A stretch of 64,000 nt of DNA from an uncultured Collinsella sp. (GTDB taxonomy: Bacteria; Actinomycetota; Coriobacteriia; Coriobacteriales; Coriobacteriaceae), in the NCBI GenBank assembly GCA_900548265.1, contig URKG01000008.1, positions 17,716-81,715 of the forward strand, in the 5' to 3' direction. Made by a program: the position numbers and the translations under genes. Shown here in pieces: positions 24,541-32,903 of this stretch. Positions within the stretch are counted from its first letter, which is position 1; every line of letters starts with the position of its first letter. Under the pieces are notes generated by a model. That model had not been told where the DNA came from. It saw only the letters and a list, made by a program, of their open reading frames with translations, and ran no database searches.

Positions 24541-27500
24541 AGGCGCCCGCCCCTCCTGGAGCCGCGATGTAAACGCAGCGCAACCATGCCCGTGACCAGC
24601 AGCACGCCGGCGGCCAAAATCGCCAGGGCATAGATGGGATTGCGCGTGATACCCGTAGGCACTGCGACCTGTCGGGAATTGGTGGCCTTAGCTTCAACGG
24701 CAACGGTCACACGCGGACCGTTGAGCGTGCCGCTCGCACCCGTAAGCTCAGCGTGATAGCCCAACGAAGAGTAATCGTCTTCGCTCACGGTATAGGTCGC
24801 GTTGTAATCAAGCGTTTTAATCGAAACGGTCAGGCCGTCCTTAACGGCAAACGGCACGATCGCCCTGCCCTGGCCATCGGCCGTAAAGGCCGTCTTGTTT
24901 TCCACGGTTTCGGCCTGATCATTCGGTCGCGCCACGAGCGTATGGCTGCCCTGGGCAGGCGCATCCGAATACTCGATGGCGTAGGTCTGACCAGCCTTGA
25001 GACCCGTAAAGGTCACCGTCATCTTAAAGTAGGCACGCTTGTCGCCCATATTGCCCGTAACGCTCTTGGAAACCTTGAGCGTGTAGGTGCGCGGGGTGAA
25101 TCGTGCGTATACGCATCCCGTATGGCGGTCCTTCACGTTGTACGTATAGGTGGGTGAAGACGACAGCAGCTCCGGGGCGTCTGGATTCGATAGGTCATAC
25201 CAGCCCTCAAAGTGATAGCCCTCCTTGGGAGCGGCCACCGCCTCCACAAACGTGCCGTCATCCACAAAGTAGGCAACGCCCGATTTTTCGTACGCGTCGG
25301 CGTCCTTGCCCGAGCCATCCCCGGCATCGATAGAGCCCTTTGCCCCCTTAAGCTTGGAGCTGACCGTGCCGCCCGTCGTTACGTTGCTCCACGTGCCATC
25401 GGCATTTTTAAGCTGGGCAACAAAGGCCTGACGATACTTCCATTGCGCCACAAATGTCGCGCCCTGACTCTCAGGGATGTTTTCGACCGTTACCGTATCG
25501 CCCGCAGCGCCGGTATCAGGATTGACCTTCTTGCCCCTAATGGTAAGAGTACCGGAATCCGTGGTGCCCTCGGGTGCCGTATGGGTCACGGTGTGCTCCG
25601 CGCTAAAACAAACGGCTTTTCCCGAGCCCGCGTACTCCCAGCCCATAAACTTCCAGCCGTCGTTTTGTCCTTCGGCGGCATGGGAGGTATAGCTCGCTCC
25701 AGCGCCAGAAAGCTGCACGAAATCGCCCGTGGACTCATTGGACGGATCATAGTGATACGCTTTGCCGCCGTTCACATCGTATTGAACGCCTGCCTTGGAA
25801 AACACGAGGTGCACTTTATAGTGCTTTGTGACCTTGTCGACCCTAAAGTGATAGGTGCCATCGTTCAATTCGGTCCAGTGCGCCGCATCGTTCGCGGAAT
25901 AGAACTCGCCGTTGACAAAAGCACCGATAAAGACTGCCCCGTCATCGCGCTTGGCATCGACCATAAAGTAGGAGTTCTTTTCCTGTTTACCTACGTAGTT
26001 TTTGGCATAGGTAAAGTCGGCGGTCTTGGTATCGGAGTTATAAAAATACGTTCCGCTTCCGTTGGGCGTCGTGTACGTCTCTATGCGATAGAACTCCCTA
26101 AACGAGATATTGTCGAGGAAGTTGCCGGTCGAATTGCTCCCGTTGGCCGTGTTGTAGGCCACAAAAGCAAAGACGCTCTGGTTTTGGCCATCCGGAATGG
26201 TGTAGGTATAGTCGTAGTCGACCTTTTTATTGTACTCGAGCGCGTTGGAACCGTAGGAAGCCCACGCGTCGTTTTCGGACACCATGATCCACACGCACCA
26301 TTTTTCGGTATGTTCCGCATCGGCCGTCCATGAGAACGCGCTTCCGCTAGACGCACTGGCAAATCCACCCACTTTGTCAAATTTGGTCGAATACAGGATG
26401 ATCTTTTTGCTGCAGCCCGATTGGGAAAAATTGGCCACATCCAAGCCGACATAGTTATCGACGCTTATTTGAATCCATTGAATAATTTGCTGGTACTGAT
26501 CGAGTGCTTTTTGATTGTCCTTGTACGGCTCGTTTTCTTGTCGCGGACCGATGATAAGGGCCATGGCGTCTCGACCCGAGCGGCCGCGGTGGTCGAGCCC
26601 CCACTCGTACTGTTTTCCCGGCTCGGTCGTCACATATTGGTAGAGCGAACTCGCCTCGTGTGCGTTGAGCTCGGCTGCATAGTCACCATCGGAGGGCGTA
26701 AACGTAACAGAATGCCCAGCTGGATCGATATAGTAGTCGTTCTGGGCAACGATCTCGATACGATGGTCTGTCTCGGTCGTACGCCAATGGGGCGAGCACA
26801 GCGTAAACTTGCTGGTGCTCTTGTTCCCTAGATGTATATCGTCTTCAAAACTGCCGTTAGCAATGTTCGTATTCTCGTTCTTAAGATTCGAGGTCGAGAA
26901 CGCATAGCGCGTGAGCGTTGTCATGGTCTCGGACGAGTTTTCCTGATACACCTTGGCAAAGTCGCTATAGATGTCACGCGTGCCCTGCTTTTCCACGTGA
27001 ACGTCGTTGACCAGATTGCCAAACCACTCCCGGTATTGTTCGTTCGCCCCCGTAAGATTTGAATCATAGCAAGTCAGTGCAAGCATCGTCTTTTCGGACG
27101 CTGCGGTATAGTCAGCCTGATAGGCAAACTCATCGTCTTGTTCGGGAAGCGCTCGATAATAGTGTGTACTGTTGGTGCCAAAGGAGAACCAGCCCTGTCC
27201 GTTAGAGCTTACGAGCCACACAGAAAGCGCAATGCGACCGTCGCTCTGCTCAAACGAGAAGTGGGATCCGTCGGCGCTGCTACCAGCAAAGCCGCCATTT
27301 GCAGCAAAGAGATCGCTGTAAACGGTGTACTGCTCAACGGTATTTCCCTGGGGCATCTTACCCTGCGCCTTAAGCCAAGTCCGCAGCTGCATGAGCTGGT
27401 CTTGGCCTGCGCTGTTAACCGACAGATTCTCCTGTTGAGGACCCATCGTGAGCATCAGCACGTCGTGTTCGGTTGCGGCGCGATGGTTGAGGCCCCACTC

Positions 27501-27840
27501 GTACGTGGAGCCGCTCTGGGTGGAAAAGGTGGTGTAGGTTGATCCGGGTTCAAAATAATAACTGGTACCCTGTGGCCTCAAATTCCATGCAAGCGCAAAA
27601 TGATTACCGTTAGCTTCTTTGGTGTTCGTTTGGGGCTTGAGGAGCTGCGTAGGAAGCTCGACGCCCGTCATTTCACCGATTCTCTTGGCCGGAGAGGTCG
27701 TCGACCAACCAGTAGCTGGGCTAAGAAAGTTTGGGTTCGTTATAAGGTTGCCATCGTCACCGTACGCACGCGAGGGCAACCCCCCCGACCATAACGAACG
27801 CGCATAAGACCGCTGCCAACATCGCAAAGCTGCGGCGCAT
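24537..27840 (-). CDS. Large pilus adhesin, signal peptide out of frame at a G7 tract
   Basis: Predicted tip or minor pilin of about 1100 residues. The ATG at 27840 (or 27870) encodes a convincing signal peptide start (MRRSFAMLAAVLCAFVMVGG), but the long frame is reached only if the G7 tract at 27780-27786 loses one G, giving VGGLPSRAYG before DDGNLI. As sequenced, translation stops soon after. Main frame: two similar domains (about 75-180 and 370-480, with YEWGLNHRAA / YEWGLDHRGR), InlB-like repeats with GYHFEGWYD, a Spy0128-like domain (LKVSKSVTGNMGDK) and anchor VPTGITRNPIY plus helix. First gene of the pilus operon. Confidence 0.82.
27780..27786 (-). repeat. G7 homopolymer, candidate phase-variation switch
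   Basis: Seven consecutive C on the plus strand (G7 in the gene) located in the signal-peptide coding region of the adhesin. With six G the signal peptide and mature protein are in one frame; with seven they are not. A second tract of eight G (27879-27886) lies upstream, near the ribosome-binding region. Confidence 0.7.
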
Positions 27841-27941
27841 CGACGCTATATGACCGAAAGGACCCTGCATGGGCGCATCCCCCCCCAGCCGCAGCCCGAG
27901 CTTTCGCGCAAGCTACACAAGTAGTACGTTTGAGTTTTTTG

Positions 27942-27970
27942 ATTCTACAACCAGCCCAGGGCAAAAGCAA
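27942..27970 (-). promoter_or_regulatory. Pilus operon promoter
   Basis: Minus-strand TTGCTT (-35) and TAGAAT (-10) with 17-base spacing, about 100 bp before the adhesin start. Transcript would carry the G8 and G7 tracts. Confidence 0.55.
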
Positions 27971-28014
27971 AATCATGCGTAACCGATTTGCAGTCATTTT
28001 TCGAATTTTTCGCA

Positions 28015-28072
28015 TTGCGCAGGTAGGACGCCAAAAGTGGCTAAAAAGGCCCCGTCCTAAATGAGCTACTTG
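28015..28072. repeat. Family D element, half copy 2
   Basis: A 57-base near-identical match to the second half of copy 1 (GCGCAGGTAGGACGCC ... CCCCGTCCTAAATGAGCTAC). On the minus strand it starts exactly at the LysR stop codon, as copy 1 does at the sortase stop codon. Confidence 0.65.
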
Positions 28073-28944
28073 AGAAGCTGAGCCATTGCGTTGACGAATT
28101 TTTGTACTTGGAGGGTGGGCTCGAGCGGATAGTGCAAAAAGACCGGCACCTCTCGCCCGCATAGAAACGGCACGCCCACAAAGGCCGGGTGCACCCCCGA
28201 CCACGCCCCGCAGGTGAGCACCGCGTCGCCCTTTTCCTCCGCCTCGTTAAAGAGCGCAAAGTCGAAGCTGTCCACATCGATCACGTCCACGCCGCCGTCG
28301 GCCAAAAGGTCGATGCGCAGGCTGTCCATGGCGTCGTTGCCGTGGCGCAGTACGCGCAGACGCATGCCCTCCAGGTCGGCAACCGTAATGCGATTCTTGC
28401 GCGCCAGCGGGCTCGTGCGCGGCAGGTCGATATAAAACGGCACGTTAACGATGCGAAGCTTTTGGCAGGCGTCGCCCCAGCGTGGAGTAGAAAAACTCGA
28501 CTGCACTACATCCACCTCGCGGCCCAAGCTGCGCATGACGGATTCGCGCTCGTCATAGAGGTCGCTTACCGGCACGATCTCAAATCGCAGCGATGGTTCC
28601 AGATCGTGGATGTCCGACCACATCGACAGCGTTTGGCGCCCCGGGCACATCATCGACACACCCAGGCGCACGGCCCCGCCATCGCCTGCCGCGCGTCGGG
28701 CACGGCGTAGCGCGTCCTCGGACTGCCGCATGATCGAACGTGCATCGTCCACCAGCAGAGCACCTGCCGGCGTCACCTTAACACCAGAATGCGAGCGCTC
28801 GAACAACATGATGCCGAACTCGGCCTCGAATCCCGACACCTGTTTGACGAGCGCCGGGGTCGACACGCGCAATTTTGCCGCCGCACGCGAGAAGCTTCCC
28901 AGCTCCGCGGCGGCCGATATGGCCTCAAGTCGTCGATCGTACAC
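28066..28944 (-). CDS. LysR-family transcriptional regulator
   Basis: DNA-binding activator or repressor, 292 residues. Helix-turn-helix at about 5-60 (AAAELGSFSRAAAKLRVSTPALVKQV) and a two-lobed inducer-binding domain from about 90. The GTG at 28944 is preferred (GGGAG 6 bases upstream, and it fits family length); an ATG at 28977 is an alternative. It is divergent from the SDR/MFS/Gfo-Idh-MocA operon starting at 29178, the classical arrangement for a LysR regulator and its target. Confidence 0.88.
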   Translation of the reverse strand: MYDRRLEAISAAAELGSFSRAAAKLRVSTPALVKQVSGFEAEFGIMLFERSHSGVKVTPAGALLVDDARSIMRQSEDALRRARRAAGDGGAVRLGVSMMCPGRQTLSMWSDIHDLEPSLRFEIVPVSDLYDERESVMRSLGREVDVVQSSFSTPRWGDACQKLRIVNVPFYIDLPRTSPLARKNRITVADLEGMRLRVLRHGNDAMDSLRIDLLADGGVDVIDVDSFDFALFNEAEEKGDAVLTCGAWSGVHPAFVGVPFLCGREVPVFLHYPLEPTLQVQKFVNAMAQLLK

Positions 28945-29074
28945 GTCAATCTCCCGTTTTCGCGCTTGTGGCCACATGATGCCACAGGGGGTTGTTTTCG
29001 CAGGTCACGCGCTTAATTGAGAAAAAACTGCATCGCACGGTGTAAACCTACGGTTAACGCCATTCTAACAAATA

Positions 29075-29097
29075 TGCAATTCACCTGCGCAAATGCA
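29075..29097. promoter_or_regulatory. Candidate LysR operator
   Basis: Imperfect inverted repeat TGCAATT - N9 - AAATGCA in the divergent region between the LysR gene and its likely target operon. The size and T...A symmetry fit LysR boxes. A separate 8-base hairpin (GTGGGTCG/CGACCCAC, 29124-29151) lies just before the ribosome-binding site of the downstream gene. Confidence 0.4.
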
Positions 29098-29177
29098 AAG
29101 CATACGATAACCAGCGAAAACCACGTGGGTCGATTAATGGGAGCGACCCACCGGGAGGCACAAGAAGGGAAGTTCCT

Positions 29178-30059
29178 ATGAGCAATTGGCTCAAGCTCGA
29201 GGGCGATGTCTGCGCCGTGACTGGCGCGCTCGGCGGTATGGGCGTCGAGATTTGCCGCGAGTTCGCCCGCAACGGCGCCAACGTCGTCCTGCTCGACCTG
29301 GACGAGGAAAAGGTCAAGGCCGCAGCCGCCGACCTCGCTGCCGAATTCGGCATCCACGCCGAGGGCTACAAGATGAACGCCACCGACGAGGCCGAGGTTC
29401 AGGCTGCCGTCGACGCCACCATCGCCAACTTCGGCCGCGTCGACGTTCTCGTCAACACCGCCGGCATCCTGCGCTTCGCCGCCATGGAGGACCTGCCGCT
29501 GAGCGACTGGGAGCAGGTGCTCAACATCAACCTCACCGGTTACTTCATCACCTCGCAGCGCTTTGGTCGCGAGATGATCAAGGCCGGCCAGGGCCGCCTG
29601 GTGCACATCTCGACCGTCGCCAGCCACTCCCCCGAGACGTTCTCGGGCGTGTACAGCTCCACCAAGGCCGGCGTCAACATGATGTCCAAGATGCTGGCTG
29701 CCGAGTGGGGCCCCTACGGCGTGCGCTCCAACTGCGTCGAGCCTTGCTTCGTTAAGACCCCGATGTCGGCCAACTTCTACGCCGACCCCGAGGTCGAAAA
29801 GAGCCGCAGCCGTCTGATCGCCACGCGCCGCATCGGCGAGGTCAGCGATATCGCCAACGCCGTCATGTTCCTGGCGTCCAAGCGCTCGGACTTTACCACC
29901 GGCGACGCCATCAAGGTCGATGGCGGCTTCTCCAACATGATGGGCGACCTCACCGCCAAGCCCGGCGGCCGTCGCGCCTATGCCGACAACTACCTTAAAA
30001 ACAAGGGTGTCGAGCTTTGGTCCGATGAGTCCGGCGTCGCCAAGCCGACTGACCAGTAA
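29178..30059 (+). CDS. Short-chain dehydrogenase/reductase
   Basis: NAD(P)-dependent oxidoreductase of 293 residues. Cofactor loop TGALGGMG (16-23), Asp after the second strand (LLDLDEE), suggesting NAD preference, structural NTAG (about 95) and catalytic YSSTK (about 160) with Ser upstream. Substrate probably a polyol or sugar acid, judged from the neighbouring transporter and Gfo/Idh/MocA dehydrogenase. It has an unusual C-terminal extension of about 30 residues after the usual GG end. GAAGGGAAG precedes the start. Confidence 0.92.
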   Translation: MSNWLKLEGDVCAVTGALGGMGVEICREFARNGANVVLLDLDEEKVKAAAADLAAEFGIHAEGYKMNATDEAEVQAAVDATIANFGRVDVLVNTAGILRFAAMEDLPLSDWEQVLNINLTGYFITSQRFGREMIKAGQGRLVHISTVASHSPETFSGVYSSTKAGVNMMSKMLAAEWGPYGVRSNCVEPCFVKTPMSANFYADPEVEKSRSRLIATRRIGEVSDIANAVMFLASKRSDFTTGDAIKVDGGFSNMMGDLTAKPGGRRAYADNYLKNKGVELWSDESGVAKPTDQ

Positions 30060-30124
30060 ACCAACCTAACAGGGAGGCCCGCGGACACGCCCGCTCCTCC
30101 CCCGCATCGATGAGAAAGAGTCCA

Positions 30125-31381
30125 ATGGCTTCCACCAACTCCAACAAGGGTCGCGCCGTCGTGCTTTCCGCCGCGTGCGTCACCATGTTCTTCATCAGCT
30201 CCATCGCGCTGTATTCCGTCGTGAGCAAGAACCTACTCGCCGTCTACCCCGAGTGGTCGAGCGCTCTTACCTGGGCCTTCCCGGTCTTTCAGACCATCAT
30301 GGCCGTGACGGGCATCTTCGCCGGCCGCATCTCCGATAAGATCGGCCCGCGCAACGTCGTTATCGCCGCCGCCGTGTGCTACGGCCTGGGCTGGTTCATG
30401 TCCGGCACCGTCACCGAGCCGTGGCAGTTCTACCTGTGGTTCTCGCTCGTCGCCGCCATCGGCAACGGCCTGGGCTACAACCCGGCGCTCACCACCGGCC
30501 AAAAGTGGTTCATCGACAAGAAGGGCCTCGCCTCCGGCATTACGCTCGCCGCTTCGACTGCCGGCCCCGCCGTGCTGTCCCCGGTGCTCGCCTCGCTGCT
30601 CATCCCGAGCCTGGGTATCTTTGGCGCCCTTAAGGCGCTCGGCGTCATCTTCTTTGTGATGATCGCCGCCTCCGCCCTGTTCCTGAAGGCCCCCGAGGCC
30701 GGTTGGCTGCCCGAGGGCTTCGAGGCCCCCAAGGGCGGCGCGCACGCCGGCACCTTCGGCGACCTCACCCCGGGCGAGATGGTCAAGACCCCGCGCTTCT
30801 GGGTCCTCATCATCACCTTCGCCTTTGCCGCCACCGCCGGTACTCTGCTCGTGGGCAAGGTTGCCTCCATCGCCGCCGTCCAGCTCTTCGCCGATCCCAC
30901 GAGCGCCGCGGCCGTCGCCCTCGGCGGTGTGGTGGTCTCCGTCAACACCTGCGCCAACCTGGTCGGCCGCCTGTCCTTTGGCCAGATCATCGACAAGCTC
31001 GGCGCCTATAAGTCGCTGCTCATCAGCCTTGTCGTCACCATCGTCGCACTCGTCATCATGTCGATGAGCTTTACACAGAGCATGTTCTTTGTGGCGCTCG
31101 CTCTGCTCGGCTTTAGCTTTGGCGCCCTGCTCGTCATCTACCCGCCGCTCACCGGTGGCGCCTTTGGTACCAGCAACATCGGCGTCAACTACGGCATCAT
31201 GTTTTTGGGTTATGCCGCTTCCACCTGGATCAGCCAGCCCATCACCGCCGTGCTGTATCACGCCGAGGCCGGCAGCGCCGCCTACCAGCAGTCCTTCTAC
31301 GGCGCCATTGTGATCGCCGCCATCGCCGTCGTGCTCACCGTCTACATGATGGTCTCCGACAGCAAGAAGAAGTCCGCCTAG
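30125..31381 (+). CDS. MFS transporter, oxalate/formate antiporter-like
   Basis: Twelve-helix permease (418 residues) with features of the OFA family: WTFPVFQT-type first loop (ALTWAFPVFQTIMAV), GRISDKIGPR between helices 2 and 3, and GLGYNPALTTGQKWF. It likely imports the substrate metabolised by the two flanking dehydrogenases. The second ATG (30125), with GAGAAAGAG before it, is preferred to the ATG at 30110. Confidence 0.9.
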   Translation: MASTNSNKGRAVVLSAACVTMFFISSIALYSVVSKNLLAVYPEWSSALTWAFPVFQTIMAVTGIFAGRISDKIGPRNVVIAAAVCYGLGWFMSGTVTEPWQFYLWFSLVAAIGNGLGYNPALTTGQKWFIDKKGLASGITLAASTAGPAVLSPVLASLLIPSLGIFGALKALGVIFFVMIAASALFLKAPEAGWLPEGFEAPKGGAHAGTFGDLTPGEMVKTPRFWVLIITFAFAATAGTLLVGKVASIAAVQLFADPTSAAAVALGGVVVSVNTCANLVGRLSFGQIIDKLGAYKSLLISLVVTIVALVIMSMSFTQSMFFVALALLGFSFGALLVIYPPLTGGAFGTSNIGVNYGIMFLGYAASTWISQPITAVLYHAEAGSAAYQQSFYGAIVIAAIAVVLTVYMMVSDSKKKSA

Positions 31382-31388
31382 TTTTACC

Positions 31389-31422
31389 GATGCGACAAAG
31401 GGACAGTCCCTTTGTCGCATTC
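31389..31422. repeat. Family P palindrome, copy 4
   Basis: GATGCGACAAAGGGAC - AGTCCCTTTGTCGCATT. The GCGAC/GTCGC variant of the stem. It lies inside an operon, 8 bp after the MFS stop and 29 bp before the next start, so a full terminator role here would cut the operon. Confidence 0.75.
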
Positions 31423-31450
31423 CACCGGTCACCAGTATTAAGGAGTCGAA

Positions 31451-32491
31451 ATGTCTGAGCTCAACCCCGTCCGCATTGCCGTTATCGGCGCCGGCGCCAT
31501 GGGCCGCAACCACATCCGCTTTGTCACCGAGGAGCCCGAGGCCGAGCTCGTCGCCATCGCCGACGCCTTTGAGGGCGCCCGCGCCACGGCTGAGGCCGCC
31601 GGCGTGCCGTTCTTCACCGATCCCGCCCAGATGATGGACGAGGTTAAGCCCGAGGCCGTCATCATCGCCACGCCCAACGACCTGCACCTGGGCGTTGCCC
31701 GCGAGGCTGTGAAGCGCAATATCGTGCCGTTGATCGAAAAGCCGATCTCCAACGATCTCGAGGATGCCCAGGCCTTCGCCGCCGAGGCCGAGACCGCCGG
31801 CGTGCCCGTGCTCGTAGGTCAGCACCGTCGCCACAACCCCTTCGTCAACAAGGCCAAGGAGATCATCGAGTCCGGCGAGCTGGGCAAGCTCACCGTGTCG
31901 AGCTTCCACTACATGATCTATAAGAATGACGAGTATTTCGATGTCGAGTGGCGCCGCAAGAAGGGTGCCGGCCCGATCCTGGTCAACCTGGTTCACGACG
32001 TCGACCTGCTCCGCTATCTGCTGGGCGAGCCTGTTGCCGTCCAGGGTATGCAGTCCAGCGCCGCCCGCGGTTTTGAGACCGAGGACTCCGCCGTGGTCAA
32101 CGTCCGTTTTGCCGATGGCGCGCTCGCAAGCATGACCATCTCCGACGCCACCGCCAGCCCCTGGAACTGGGAGGCCACCGCCCGCGAGGATCCGCAGTAC
32201 CGCCCCTTCGACGCCGACGCCTACTTTATCGGCGGCACTAAGGGCGCCCTGTCGCTGCCCCGCCTGCACCAGTTCTCCTACGACGGCGCCTCTAACTGGC
32301 ACAAGCCGCTGCAGATGGAGATTCCGGCCGTCGACCCGGCACTGCCGCACAAGATGCAGCTCAAGCACTTTGTGAAGGTTGTCCGCCGCGAGGTCGAGCC
32401 CGTCGTGACCCCCGCCGACAACGTTAAGACGCTCACGCTTCTCAACGCTATCAAGGAGGCCGCCGAGACCGGTCAGCTCGTCGAGCTGTAA
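31451..32491 (+). CDS. Gfo/Idh/MocA-family oxidoreductase
   Basis: NAD(P)-dependent sugar or inositol-type dehydrogenase of 346 residues. Rossmann loop VIGAGAMGRNH (9-19), catalytic EKPISND (97-103, Lys), and the HDVDLLRYLLGEP helix with the conserved Asp/His. It probably acts with the SDR and MFS genes in uptake and oxidation of a cyclic or sugar-like compound under LysR control. AAGGAG precedes the start. Confidence 0.92.
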   Translation: MSELNPVRIAVIGAGAMGRNHIRFVTEEPEAELVAIADAFEGARATAEAAGVPFFTDPAQMMDEVKPEAVIIATPNDLHLGVAREAVKRNIVPLIEKPISNDLEDAQAFAAEAETAGVPVLVGQHRRHNPFVNKAKEIIESGELGKLTVSSFHYMIYKNDEYFDVEWRRKKGAGPILVNLVHDVDLLRYLLGEPVAVQGMQSSAARGFETEDSAVVNVRFADGALASMTISDATASPWNWEATAREDPQYRPFDADAYFIGGTKGALSLPRLHQFSYDGASNWHKPLQMEIPAVDPALPHKMQLKHFVKVVRREVEPVVTPADNVKTLTLLNAIKEAAETGQLVEL

Positions 32492-32564
32492 TGCCTTAAG
32501 AGCGACCGCGGCAGAAGCCCCATGCCGAACCCTTCGGTCCGTCACCAACAAGCCCCTCTTCTTT

Positions 32565-32600
32565 GCCCCGCGAGCAGCCTCCTGCCCGCGGGGCATTTTG
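32565..32600 (+). terminator. Rho-independent terminator after the dehydrogenase operon
   Basis: GCCCCGCG / CGCGGGGC hairpin followed by ATTTTG, 75 bp after the operon. Confidence 0.7.
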
Positions 32601-32660
32601 CTACCTTGCCGACGATTTTTCTGGAGCGGGGGGCTATTTTGCACCTCGGCTTGATTCGTT

Positions 32661-32823
32661 CGCCACGAAACGCGCCTATCTACTACGTTTAGCCGATCGC
32701 CCTCAACCATGCCAAATTTCTCGAAATAAAAACCGCAGGTAGACGGGTTGCATATTTTCGGAAAACCGGGGGATGGTCGACCAATACGGTTCAAACGTAG
32801 TAGATAGGCCGTTTTCATGGCGC
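32661..32823. repeat. Family E long foldback, copy 1
   Basis: About 163 bp with terminal inverted arms of 30 bases (CGCCACGAAACGCGCCTATC...) that pair with three mismatches, and a centre with AAAACCGCAGGTAGA. The copy at 59981-60142 is the same element in the opposite orientation. Looks like a non-coding miniature element; no target duplication was established. Confidence 0.7.
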
Positions 32824-32903
32824 GGCCCCAAAACAGTCTTTTGGGACGGGTGGTATCCTTGGTAGCCCTGTGCTGCAAACGCACCTTAAACGCAAGGAGT
32901 CCC

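Noticed and set aside
24537..27840. Adhesin as a decayed pseudogene
   Set aside because: Only one frame problem exists, exactly at a G7 tract; the remaining 1080 codons, anchor and downstream operon are intact, which fits phase variation or a tract-length error better.
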